Shown: positions 46,652 to 55,651 of the stretch, piece by piece
How positions within the stretch are numbered: position 1 is the first letter of the stretch
Layout: the number at the start of each line of letters is the position of its first letter
DNA from: Paenibacillus melissococcoides
Lineage (GTDB): Bacteria > Bacillota > Bacilli > Paenibacillales > Paenibacillaceae
Assembly: GCA_944800085.1 (NCBI GenBank)
Contig: CALYLO010000003.1
Location: 310,001 to 374,000, forward strand
Direction of reading: 5' to 3'
Length of the DNA stretch: 64,000 bases
The notes under the pieces: generated by a model
Databases searched by the model: none
Told to the model about the DNA's origin: nothing
What the model saw: the letters and a program-made list of their open reading frames with translations, nothing else
Made by a program: the position numbers and the translations under genes

Positions 46652-47629
46652 TTGTCGGAACAATGGCAGCCAGAGGCAAGAACATCCATGCCGGCAGCGG
46701 CGGCGATACCGGCGCGCAAGCCCGTGTTCGTATCTTATTTGAAGCGATCATGGCAGCTGTACGCGCTGTTCGCCCTTCCGCTGCTCTATGTCATCTTATT
46801 TAAGTACGGTCCGATGGTCGGCGCCCAGATCGCCTTCAAGGACTACAACGTCGTCAAGGGCATATGGGGGAGCGACTGGGCGGGATTCAAGCATTTTGCG
46901 CGCTTTTTTAACTCCTATGATTTCTGGCGCATTATGCAGAACACGCTTATTATCAGCCTGTATTCCCTTGCGGTCAGCACGCCGTTGCCTGTGCTGCTCG
47001 CCCTGAGCCTCAATGCGGTGCGGATTCGGTGGTTCAAAAATACGGTGCAAATGGTCAGCTACGCGCCCCATTTCATCTCCACCGTCGTCATGGTCGGCCT
47101 GCTGCTGCAGTTCCTCGATCCCCGATCCGGCATGATCAACCAGTTTTTGGGCCTGTTCGGAGTAAACCCGATTCATTTTATGGGGAAAATGCAGTTTTTC
47201 AAGTCGATCTTCGTCTGGTCCGGCATCTGGCAGCATATCGGGTTCTCCTGCATTATCTACCTCGCCGCGCTGTCTACCGTCGATCCGGCCCTGCATGAGG
47301 CCGCCGTCCTGGACGGAGCCGGGCGGATGAAGCGAATCTGGCATATCGATATGCCGGCGGTGCTCCCGATTGCCATGATTCTGCTCATCTTGAATACGGG
47401 CCAGCTGCTGGAGACCGGGTTCGAGAAAATTTATTTGATGCAGAATCCGCTGAACCTGAAGACATCGGAAGTGATCGACACCTACGTGTACAAAATCGGA
47501 TTGTTGTCCCAAGCGATGAATTTCTCGTACGCGACGGCGATCGGCCTGTTCAAGTCGGTCATCTCACTCTTGCTTATCGTGATGGTGAACTATACCGCCC
47601 GCAAGACCGGGCAGGAGAGCTTATGGTGA
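46652..47629 (+). CDS. ABC transporter permease, LplB type
   Basis: 325-residue permease of the LplB/YtcQRP oligosaccharide importers, typical of Paenibacillus. After a short cytoplasmic tail, six helices start at about residue 35. The EAA loop is HEAAVLDGAGRMKRIWHID at about 225-243. Start TTG 46652 is seven bases after AGGAGG; GTG 46646 would overlap it. It forms an operon with the next permease and lipoprotein, under the AraC-type regulator encoded upstream. Confidence 0.92.
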   Translation: MSEQWQPEARTSMPAAAAIPARKPVFVSYLKRSWQLYALFALPLLYVILFKYGPMVGAQIAFKDYNVVKGIWGSDWAGFKHFARFFNSYDFWRIMQNTLIISLYSLAVSTPLPVLLALSLNAVRIRWFKNTVQMVSYAPHFISTVVMVGLLLQFLDPRSGMINQFLGLFGVNPIHFMGKMQFFKSIFVWSGIWQHIGFSCIIYLAALSTVDPALHEAAVLDGAGRMKRIWHIDMPAVLPIAMILLILNTGQLLETGFEKIYLMQNPLNLKTSEVIDTYVYKIGLLSQAMNFSYATAIGLFKSVISLLLIVMVNYTARKTGQESLW

Positions 47630-47646
47630 CGGGAGGGAGGACATAG

Positions 47647-48537
47647 ATGGATTCACTGGCTCATGATAAAAGCGACCGTCTCTTCCATATGGTGAACAAT
47701 GCGGCGCTTGGCGTATTTCTCCTTATCGTGCTGTATCCGCTGCTGTATGTCGTAAGCGCTTCCTTCAGCTCGGCGAGCGCCGTCATTTCCGGCAAAGTAT
47801 GGCTGTGGCCGGTCGAGTTCTCGCTGGACGGCTATGAAGCCGTATTCCGGCACCGGATGGTATGGACCGGTCTGCAGAACACGCTGCTCTATACATTCGC
47901 CGGCACCTTGATCAGCGTGCTGGTCACCGTGCTGGCGGCTTACCCGCTGTCCCGGAACGACTTCAAGGGGAGACGAGGCTTCACGCTGCTGTTCGTATTC
48001 ACGATGATGTTCAACGGCGGGCTCATTCCGACCTATCTGCTCGTGAAGGAGCTCGGCATGCTGGATACGGCCTGGGCCATGGTTGTCCCGGCGGCCTTGT
48101 CCGTCTGGAATGTAATGATTATGATGACGTATTTCCGCACCAGCCTTCCGCTGGAGCTGCTGGAATCGGCGCAGATGGACGGCTGCAGCGACTTCACCTT
48201 CCTGCTGCGCATTGTGCTTCCTTTGTCAGGGCCAATCATCGCCGTAGTAACCTTGTTCTACGCAGTGGACCAGTGGAATCAGTATTTCAATGCCTTGATT
48301 TTCCTGAAATCAGAGAAATTGTTCCCGCTGCAGCTCGTTCTCCGGGATATTCTCGTCCAGAACCAGGTCAGCCAGGAGACGCTCGGGGACGCGAAGACGG
48401 CAGCCGCGCGCCAAGGGTTGCGGGAGCTGCTCAAATACTCTCTCATCGTTGTATCTTCCGTGCCGCTGTTGGCTATCTATCCGTTCGTGCAGAAATATTT
48501 CGTGAAGGGCATGATGATTGGCTCGATCAAAGGATAA
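47647..48537 (+). CDS. ABC transporter permease, YtcP type
   Basis: 296-residue second permease of the same importer. Six helices and the EAA loop LLESAQMDGCSDFTFLLRI near residue 175 are present. The C-terminus QKYFVKGMMIGSIKG is the YtcP signature. GGGAGGGAGG precedes the ATG, 17 bases after the first permease. As usual for this type, no ATPase is encoded. Confidence 0.93.
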   Translation: MDSLAHDKSDRLFHMVNNAALGVFLLIVLYPLLYVVSASFSSASAVISGKVWLWPVEFSLDGYEAVFRHRMVWTGLQNTLLYTFAGTLISVLVTVLAAYPLSRNDFKGRRGFTLLFVFTMMFNGGLIPTYLLVKELGMLDTAWAMVVPAALSVWNVMIMMTYFRTSLPLELLESAQMDGCSDFTFLLRIVLPLSGPIIAVVTLFYAVDQWNQYFNALIFLKSEKLFPLQLVLRDILVQNQVSQETLGDAKTAAARQGLRELLKYSLIVVSSVPLLAIYPFVQKYFVKGMMIGSIKG

Positions 48538-48641
48538 GGCATGAAAAAGGCGCAAGCTTCGGCATCGGCTTTTTGAAGCGTTTGCATCATTTGGCATAGA
48601 AGGTAAGATGGCTAAGAACAGGACAAAAGGGGGAATTCGTG

Positions 48642-50324
48642 ATGAGATGGAAGCGTTGGAGTACGGGATGTCTGGCGGCGGTGTTGACGCTCTCGCTCCT
48701 GCTGAGCGCCTGCTCGGGAAGCGGCGGTAATGCGAGCGGAACGAATGACGGCGGCCAGGCCAGCGAATCGATCGTGACGCCGAAGGGGACGTACCCGATC
48801 GTAGATGAGAAGGTGACGCTGAAGGTCATGGTTCCATCGGAGGCGCTGGTCGAAAATTTCGAGACGAACGAGTTCACGAAATGGTATGAAGAGAAGACGA
48901 ACGTGCATGTGGAATGGATCGTCGTCCCGCAGCAGAGCGCCAGCGAGAAGCTGAATCTGATGCTCGCTTCGGGCGACTACCCGGACGTCATTATGCGCTT
49001 CGGCGTAACGCCGGCGCAGCAGATGATCTACGGCAAGCAGGGCGTGTTCCTGCCGCTCAATGACCTGATCGAGCAGTACGGCGACAACTTCAAAAAGGTG
49101 CTGGACGGCAATGAAGGGCTGTCCACCGCGATTACGGCGCCGGACGGCAACATCTATGCGCTGCCGAGCATCAATGACTGCTACCATTGCTCGATGGCGC
49201 AGAAGATGTGGATCTACAAGCCGTGGCTCGACAAGCTGGGCCTGGACGTGCCGACGACGACGGATGAGCTGTATACCGTATTGAAGGCGTTCAAGGAAAA
49301 GGATCCGAACGGCAACGGCAAGGCGGATGAAGTGCCGCTGACGGGGGCTCCGCGCGGGAGCGGCTGGTATTCTTCCATCGACGCGTTCCTGATGAACTCC
49401 TTCGTGCTGAACCCGGTATTCAGCGAATCGCGCAGTCATATGTACGTGGAGGATGGGCGCATTCAGGTCGCCTTTGACAAGCCGGGCTGGCGTGACGGTC
49501 TCGCCTATATGAACAAGCTGTACAAGGAAGGCTTGATCGATCCGCAAATCTTCACGCAGGACAGTGATCAACTGCTGAAGCTGGGCGAAACGTCCGGCGA
49601 TCCGGTTGTCGGGGCGGCCTTGGGCGGGCACCAGGGCGTCTTCACTCAGATTGCCGGGGAGAGCGGGCGCTGGCTCGACTATGTGACCGTGCCGCCATTG
49701 AAGGGACCGAACGGCGTGCAATATGCCGCCTACGACCCATTCGGGTACTCGGTCGGCTCGTATCTCATTACGAAAAACGCGAAGCACCCGGATGTCGCCT
49801 TCCGTTGGGCCGACGGCTTCTATGATGAAGAAGTATCGCTGCGCACGACGATTGGACGTCCGGGCGAGGAATGGCGCGAAGCGAAGGAAGGCGAAATCGG
49901 CATCAACGGCAAGCCGGCCAAGTGGGCGAAGCTGAAGGAATACGGGCAAATTCAGAACGTCCACTGGGAGCAGACGGCGCCGACGAACCGTTCGAACGAG
50001 CTTCGCTTGAGCTCGGCCGTTCCAAATAACGGCGAGCCGAGTCTCGAAGTGATCCTTTATAATGAAACGAAAAATAATTACGATCCATACAAGCCAAGCG
50101 CGGATATGGCCGTGCCGCAGCTGTTCTTCACCGATGAACAGGCCGCCGAGCTGTCGGACCTGTCGAAGACAATCAACGACTATGTCGACGAAATGATGGC
50201 CCGCTTCGTCATCGGCGACGCGGATCTGAACAAAGACTGGGACACCTATCTCCAGACCCTCGAAGGGATGAACCTCCCCCGCTTCCTGGAGATTTACCAG
50301 ACCGCCTACGACAGCAAAAAATAA
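48642..50324 (+). CDS. Extracellular solute-binding lipoprotein (LplA type)
   Basis: 560-residue substrate-binding lipoprotein; the signal peptide ends in the lipobox LLSAC (Cys about residue 24), then a Gly/Ser/Asn-rich linker. The large two-lobed binding domain has SGDYPDV and DPNGNGKADEVPLTG, common in LplA-like oligosaccharide binders. ATG 48642 follows AAAAGGGGG; GTG 48639 is adjacent. It completes the importer. The ligand is probably a plant or algal oligosaccharide but is not identifiable. Confidence 0.92.
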   Translation: MRWKRWSTGCLAAVLTLSLLLSACSGSGGNASGTNDGGQASESIVTPKGTYPIVDEKVTLKVMVPSEALVENFETNEFTKWYEEKTNVHVEWIVVPQQSASEKLNLMLASGDYPDVIMRFGVTPAQQMIYGKQGVFLPLNDLIEQYGDNFKKVLDGNEGLSTAITAPDGNIYALPSINDCYHCSMAQKMWIYKPWLDKLGLDVPTTTDELYTVLKAFKEKDPNGNGKADEVPLTGAPRGSGWYSSIDAFLMNSFVLNPVFSESRSHMYVEDGRIQVAFDKPGWRDGLAYMNKLYKEGLIDPQIFTQDSDQLLKLGETSGDPVVGAALGGHQGVFTQIAGESGRWLDYVTVPPLKGPNGVQYAAYDPFGYSVGSYLITKNAKHPDVAFRWADGFYDEEVSLRTTIGRPGEEWREAKEGEIGINGKPAKWAKLKEYGQIQNVHWEQTAPTNRSNELRLSSAVPNNGEPSLEVILYNETKNNYDPYKPSADMAVPQLFFTDEQAAELSDLSKTINDYVDEMMARFVIGDADLNKDWDTYLQTLEGMNLPRFLEIYQTAYDSKK

Positions 50325-50352
50325 ACTGCAGGCAGTCCCGCATCACATTAGA

Positions 50353-50387
50353 AGCTATCCGGGGTGTTATCCCGGGTAGCTTTTTTT
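50353..50387 (+). terminator. Terminator of the importer operon
   Basis: AGCTATCCGGG pairs with CCCGGGTAGCT (one mismatch) around a 7-base loop, followed by seven T. Confidence 0.85.
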
Positions 50388-50704
50388 GAAGCTAGATGAA
50401 CGTAATTCCTGGGCTTGCTTAGTTTCTGCGAACCATCGCAACGTCTCATTATGAGGATTGATTATCTGCTGCGCTGATAACTTTTCGTTCGGGGTGATGT
50501 CAGGATGAAACTCCCACACCTCACTTCCTTGCTCAAATGCCTCTCCCACGGGTTCATTTTGCTGAATATAAAAGATCGGAATATGATGATGGCGGGCGCT
50601 TGCAATAAGATGCTTTACGTTGTTTTTTTCCAATCGAAGACAGGATTTTCAGCCGAAAACATCCCGTTTTGGACATCAATGACGCTCAGAGCCGTTTATT
50701 TCAT
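50367..50704 (-). pseudogene. Broken isochorismatase-family hydrolase gene
   Basis: On the minus strand GGGAGGCATTAT precedes ATG (50704), but codon 3 is TAA. The frame then reads TALSVIDVQNGMFSAENPV, the N-terminus of cysteine hydrolases with the catalytic Asp. At a run of seven A (about 50626-50632) the frame shifts. It continues as NNVKHLIASARHHHIPIFYI and QNEPVGEAFEQGSEVWEFHP, also family-typical. After about PDITPNEKL the likeness fades and the C-terminal part with the nucleophile Cys is missing. Three lesions make it a clear pseudogene. Confidence 0.8.
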
Positions 50705-50818
50705 ATAATGCCTCCCGTTTTGATTTACCTATCATCCAGCCACTCATCAAGCATATGTGAGCGTGCCTCTTCAATCAATCTCTCCAGTAGTCCAGAAAGA
50801 AAACAGGTGGAGGGCCTC

Positions 50819-51590
50819 TTATGAGCAATCTCCCCGTCAGTCAGGAAGGCCAATAGTATGCCGGGTCGCTTATGAGCAATCACCCCGTCAGTCAGGAAGG
50901 CCAATAGTATGCCGGGTCGCTTATGAGCAATCACCCCGTCAGTCAGGAGGGTCACTATGTATGCTGGGTCTCTTATGTACAATCTCCCCGTCAGTCAGGA
51001 AGTGCAATAGTATGCCGGGTCGCTTATGAGCAATCACCCCGTCAGTCAGGAGGGCCAATAAGTATGTGTGGTCTCTTATGTACAATCTCCCCGCCAATCA
51101 GGAGGGCCAATAAGTATGTGCGGTCGTTTATGTACAATCTCCCCGCCAATCAGGAGGGCCAATAAGTATGTGCGGTCGTTTATGTACAATCTCCCCGCCA
51201 TATCAGGAGGGCCAATAAGTATGTGCGGTCGTTTATGTACAATCTCCCCGCCAATCAGGAGGGCCAATAAGTATGTGCGGTCGTTTATGTACAATCTCCC
51301 CGCCAATCAGGAGGGCCAATAAGTATGTGCGGTCGCTTATGTTCAATCTCCCCGTCAGTCAGGAGGGTCAATATGTATGCTGGGTCGCTTATGAGCAATC
51401 TCCCAGCCAGTCAGGAGGGCCAATATGTATGCCGGGTCGCTTATGTGCAACTTCCCCGTCAGTCAGGAGGGCCAATAAGTATGTGTGGTCTCTTATAAGC
51501 AACCTCCCCGTCAGTCAGGAGGGCCAATATGTCCCCGATCCTCTTACGTTCAAACTCCCAACCACTCAGAATGGTATACTTACATGATTT
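50819..51590 (+). repeat. Tandem array of about 15 units of 51-52 bp
   Basis: Each unit starts TTATG(A/T)(G/A)CAATCTCCCC, continues with GTCAGTCAGGAGGGCC or GCCAATCAGGAGGGCC, and ends AATAAGTATGTGCGGTCGT or a close variant. Units between 51076 and 51336 are nearly identical (one has two extra bases); outer units drift, a sign of recent expansion in the middle. Every unit holds an AGGAGG-like element about nine bases before ATG. The period is not a multiple of three, so the apparent reading frames are by-products. There are no spacers, so it is not CRISPR. A weaker relic unit lies at 50765-50818. Confidence 0.92.
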
Positions 51591-51727
51591 CTTTTGAAAA
51601 TTGAGTCATGCAAGAGCTACCCCATACTGTCATGTGGGGTGAAGAATTTGTTCAGGAGTCTTTGGTATGTTTGGATATGACAGGGGCTGGTTTAGCAGGA
51701 AAACCCCCAAAAGGGATCGTAAGGGGT

Positions 51728-52140
51728 GAGCCTGGCTCTACCTGATGCAATGGGAGAATGGTGCAATGTGCAGGTGGACAGAGGAAGCGCCTGACTGAAT
51801 GGGATATTGATCAAAAGAACTCGTGAGCGGCCCGCGTGCCTCTACCTGACTCAATGGGAGAATGGTGCAATGTGCAGGCCGGTAGAGAAAACGCCTGACT
51901 AAATGAGATATTGATCAAAAGAACTCGTGAGCGGCCCGCGTGCCTCTACCTGACTCAATGGGAGAATGGTGCAATGTGCAAATGGACAGAGGAAAGCATC
52001 TGACTAACCGGGAAATTGGTCAAAAGAACTCGTGAGCGGCCCGCGTGCCTCTACCTGACTCAATGGGAGAATGGTGTAATGGGCAGGTGGACAGAGGAAA
52101 GCATCTGACTAACCGGGATATTGGTCAAAGGGACTTGGGA
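51728..52140 (-). repeat. Tandem array of four units of about 104 bp, opposite orientation
   Basis: On the plus strand CTACCTGACTCAATGGGAGA recurs at a spacing of 104-105 bases (51743, 51847, 51951 and 52056 for TGA). A second related motif, CTGACTNAATGGGATATTGATC, comes between. Read on the minus strand both are variants of CAATNTCCCNNTNAGTCAGG, the core of the 52-bp array to the left. The unit is thus a diverged 2 x 52 bp dimer facing the other array. 51591-51727 and 52141-52344 hold no gene I can see. Confidence 0.8.
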
Positions 52141-52344
52141 CGGGGTGAATCCGAAATATTCCTGAGCGAAAAGCAATGCGTCTAGAGGGAGTCGATGGGA
52201 GAGTACCGCAAAAGGTAGAGGTGCGACGGAGATGTCCGACGATCGGATTTATCTTCTGAGGGTCAGGCTTGCCCCCAATTGGCAGGGATACAATCGTACA
52301 ATCGGGAGTAGAGGATTTTATCCCCCGATCGTAGATATTCGTCC

Positions 52345-52373
52345 TTAACGGATACGGACGATAGACCTATAAT
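52345..52373 (+). promoter_or_regulatory. Predicted promoter of the binding-protein/YesMN operon
   Basis: TTAACG (52345-52350), 17-bp spacer and a perfect TATAAT (52368-52373), 47 bases before the lipoprotein start. Confidence 0.5.
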
Positions 52374-52420
52374 TGATTATGTATGGACTACACTATTATT
52401 TTTCTTGGGGAGGCCTTGCC

Positions 52421-53764
52421 ATGAGAAGAAAGGCTGTTCTTCTTCTCACGCTGATCGTGGCGGCGGCGACGGTGATTGGCGCCTGCGGTATGATTGGCGG
52501 CGAAGACGGTTCCAGGTCCGGACAATCACTAAATAGCGAGCCGTTCGATCTGAAGCTGCGGCATATTCAGCTCGGAGACGCGAATAAAAACCGCCTCGCT
52601 CGTCTCGAGGCGGTCGTGAAGAAGACGCAGGAGCAGCATCCGGGTCTTACGATCAGGCTGGATGGGGTAGACAGCGAGGTGAACCGCAAGGATAAGCTGA
52701 GAAGCGAGATGGCGGCCGGCAATCCGCCGGACATTTTCGATACATTCGGCAGCCCGGATGTCGGTCTGTATGCCAAGGAAGGCCTTGTGCTGGATATTGC
52801 GCCGATTCTGGAGGAGCTCGGTTTGAAGGACAAGTTCCTCAACCTGGAACCGTGGACGCATGGGGGGAAGATTTTTGGCTTGCCGAACGGCGGATCCATT
52901 GAAGGCTATTTTTATAATAAGCAGTATTTTGCGGAAAAGGGGCTGGAATTGCCGAAGACGCTGGCCGATCTGGAGGCGATCGCGGACGAGATCAAAGCCG
53001 ACGGCAAAATCCCGTTCGCCCGGGCTTCCAAGGATGCCTGGGTTCCGCTCATGACGATTAACAATCTGTGGTCTTACTATACGGGACCTCATTTCACCGC
53101 AGGCTTCAAAACCGGCGAATCGAAGTGGACCGACCCGCGGATGGTGGAAGCGATATCGAAGCATCAGGAATGGGTGAACAAAGGGTATTTTAAGCGTGGC
53201 GAGCTCGGATTGGAGTATGCGGACCAGCGCACTCAGCTTCTGACCGGAGAAGCGATCATGATGTTCGACGGAACTTGGGGATCTTCCGGACTGACCGACG
53301 AGAAGACGGCTGACGGCAAGAGCAAATTCGGCTTCTTCCTGATGCCTCCGCTCAAGGAGGGGGACGGGGTAAGCGCGATGGTGGACACGAACAACGGGTA
53401 TGCGTTCTCGGCCAAGGTGGCGGAGGATCCGCGCAAGCTGGAGGCGGTCAAGTCGTTCATCCTCAATTTTTATAATGAAGAGATTCAATTGCAGGGCCTG
53501 ATGGAAGACGGCGTGCTGCCATCGCTTAAGATGGAGCAGGCGAAGATGGAGCAGGTGGTCGACAGCGGCCTTATTCTTGAGATTATCAAGCGCACCAATG
53601 AAGTTCGTTACCGCTGGCCGGCGTTCGATGCGCTCATCCAGGCCGAGGTCGATACCGAGCTGCGCATCGGCATTCAGCGCGTCATGGAAGGCGAAGTCAA
53701 GCCGGCCGATATGCTGGCCGCCGTGCAGAAGGTCCAGGACGAAGCGAACATGGCCATGAGATAA
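52421..53764 (+). CDS. Sugar ABC transporter substrate-binding lipoprotein
   Basis: 447-residue binding lipoprotein of the extracellular family 1 type. The signal ends in lipobox VIGAC, and the body has NPPDIFDTFGSPD, FGLPNGGSIEGYFYNKQYF and GEAIMMFDGTWG. ATG 52421 follows GGGGAGG by seven bases. No permease genes accompany it: the next genes are a sensor kinase and regulator, then NagZ. It may therefore serve as a sugar-presenting partner for the kinase, or use permeases encoded elsewhere. Confidence 0.9.
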   Translation: MRRKAVLLLTLIVAAATVIGACGMIGGEDGSRSGQSLNSEPFDLKLRHIQLGDANKNRLARLEAVVKKTQEQHPGLTIRLDGVDSEVNRKDKLRSEMAAGNPPDIFDTFGSPDVGLYAKEGLVLDIAPILEELGLKDKFLNLEPWTHGGKIFGLPNGGSIEGYFYNKQYFAEKGLELPKTLADLEAIADEIKADGKIPFARASKDAWVPLMTINNLWSYYTGPHFTAGFKTGESKWTDPRMVEAISKHQEWVNKGYFKRGELGLEYADQRTQLLTGEAIMMFDGTWGSSGLTDEKTADGKSKFGFFLMPPLKEGDGVSAMVDTNNGYAFSAKVAEDPRKLEAVKSFILNFYNEEIQLQGLMEDGVLPSLKMEQAKMEQVVDSGLILEIIKRTNEVRYRWPAFDALIQAEVDTELRIGIQRVMEGEVKPADMLAAVQKVQDEANMAMR

Positions 53765-53815
53765 GGAATGTTCCTTTCGTTGGCTCAATATATACGGACG
53801 GAGCTGGGAACGGGC

Positions 53816-55651
53816 ATGAATTTGCGGTTTAAAATGTTGGCTGGATTCGTAACGTTGATCATCATTCCCCTCCTTTTGCTGGGGTCGCTCGTGTTCTATA
53901 TTACCTTTCAATTGTTCGAGCAAAAGTACAGCGAGCAGGCGGAATTCTCGCTCAAAGCGATCGGGCAAAGCGTCAGCTATTTCTTCTCGGAAATGAACCG
54001 GGTGACGGACACCGGCATTAGCAGCTCGGTTTTCCAGAACGCGCTGACGGCAGGAACGAGCGAAAATCTGGCCAACGCGAATTATTTGCAGCTGAACGAG
54101 AATCAGCGCAATTTCCGCCTGCTGTTATACAGCCATCCGTCTATCGGATACGCATTTCTTTATAATTACCGGAGTACTTTGCCGCAAAGTCAGGTCATCT
54201 CGATTTTTAACAAAGAAGGCTTTATGGCGCTTCCGTTCGATCAGTTCAAAAAGCACCCGCTCTACGAGCAGGTCCTGAAGCTGAACGGCGCTCCGAAATG
54301 GGTGGGCCCTTATGAGTACCCGGAGGTGACCGGCCAAGAACCGGTTTTTACCCAGATTCGGATGGTCAAGGAATTAAGCAGCCTGCGCAATATCGGCATT
54401 CTTGTCGTGCAGATCAAGAACTGGGAGATCGAATCGATATTCAATGATTTCCGCCGCAACCAAGGGGAAGAGGAGGATGACACGCGCTTCCTGCTCGTCA
54501 ATAATGCGGGCATGATTCTGTATGACAGCGACAAGCTGGCTAACGGGGACTCGTTGACCGGGATGATCGATTCCGCCAAGCTATCGGATAGCTCGCGCTA
54601 CCAGAGCATCAAGACGTCGTTCAACGGGCAGGAGAGCATCGTCTCGATGTATAAGCTGAAGGATTATGATTGGCATATCGTCTCGGTGACTTCCTGGAAA
54701 ATGCTGACCAAAGAGATGATCAGCTTCGGCATGTGGGTCGCCATTATTTTGCTCATTTGCGTGGCTGCCGCCGTGCTGTTCAATCTGCTGTTCGTGAACC
54801 GGATTACTCATTCCATCAACCGGATCGTCCGCTTCATGCGCCGGGTGGAGTCCGGCGAGATGAACGCGCGGGTCGACGAGAAGGATCGGGATGAACTGGG
54901 GGCGCTCGCTGTCGGCTTCAACCGCCTAATCGATCAGGTATGCGTGCTCCTGCAGCAGGTCAAGCGGGAACAGCAACAGAAGAACAAGGCGGAGATGCGG
55001 GTGCTCGAAGCGCAGATCAAGCCGCATTTCCTGTTCAATACGCTGGAATCGATCAATGTGCTTGCCGTGCAGAACGAGGGGCGCAAAGTAAGCCAGATGG
55101 TGATCAGGCTGGGGAATATCCTGCGCACGAGCATTCAGGACAAGGAAGAGATTACCATCCGCGAGGAATTGGAGTATACGCGCAGTTATTTGGAAATCCA
55201 GAAGTTCCGCTTCGAGGATGTGTTCAACTTCGAGATCAGCGTTCCGGATGAAATCATGAACGCCAAAATATTGAAGCTGACCCTGCAGCCGCTCGTCGAG
55301 AACTGCATTCAGCACGGCTTCGACGGCATCATGCATCCCGGGATAATCCGGATCACCGCCTCCGAGGATGCCGAATGTATTTATTTGCGGGTGAAGGATA
55401 ACGGAATCGGGATGTCGAACGAGCAGCTCAGCCGCTTCCAATATATGCAATCCGATGAGTGTCAGCCTTCGAATCCGGAGCTGCCCGACAGCTACAATAC
55501 GGAGCGCCGCGGGCTCGGCGTGCGCAGCGTGGCCGACCGGGTCCGCATCCGGTACGGCCCGCGCTGCGGCTTGTTCATTTGCTCTGCGCCGCAGATGGGA
55601 ACGGTCATCCAGATAACGATACCAAAATATGAACAGGGGGAAGCGAAATGA
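53816..55651 (+). CDS. YesM-type sensor histidine kinase
   Basis: Sensor kinase of the LytS/YesM family, 611 residues from ATG 53816 (627 from ATG 53768, which has its Shine-Dalgarno bases too close). There is a membrane helix at about 8-30, an extracellular sensor to about 305 and a second helix at about 307-328, then HAMP. The kinase core has QIKPHFLFNTLESI, with the phospho-His. ATP-binding parts are LQPLVENCIQHGF and VKDNGIGM. It overlaps the regulator gene by ATGA. Sugar-responsive control of the adjacent genes is the usual role. Confidence 0.92.
   Translation: MNLRFKMLAGFVTLIIIPLLLLGSLVFYITFQLFEQKYSEQAEFSLKAIGQSVSYFFSEMNRVTDTGISSSVFQNALTAGTSENLANANYLQLNENQRNFRLLLYSHPSIGYAFLYNYRSTLPQSQVISIFNKEGFMALPFDQFKKHPLYEQVLKLNGAPKWVGPYEYPEVTGQEPVFTQIRMVKELSSLRNIGILVVQIKNWEIESIFNDFRRNQGEEEDDTRFLLVNNAGMILYDSDKLANGDSLTGMIDSAKLSDSSRYQSIKTSFNGQESIVSMYKLKDYDWHIVSVTSWKMLTKEMISFGMWVAIILLICVAAAVLFNLLFVNRITHSINRIVRFMRRVESGEMNARVDEKDRDELGALAVGFNRLIDQVCVLLQQVKREQQQKNKAEMRVLEAQIKPHFLFNTLESINVLAVQNEGRKVSQMVIRLGNILRTSIQDKEEITIREELEYTRSYLEIQKFRFEDVFNFEISVPDEIMNAKILKLTLQPLVENCIQHGFDGIMHPGIIRITASEDAECIYLRVKDNGIGMSNEQLSRFQYMQSDECQPSNPELPDSYNTERRGLGVRSVADRVRIRYGPRCGLFICSAPQMGTVIQITIPKYEQGEAK

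Noticed and set aside
48538..48641. Second cre site before the lipoprotein gene (TGAAGCGTTTGCA)
   Set aside because: It is one base short of the cre spacing, so it does not fit the consensus.
50757..51587. Chain of 80-105 codon open frames inside the repeat array
   Set aside because: They arise in all three frames because the period is not a multiple of three. Codon content follows the repeat, and no domain or signal is seen.
50819..51590. CRISPR array
   Set aside because: The whole 51-52 bp unit repeats without unique spacers, and no cas genes occur in the window.
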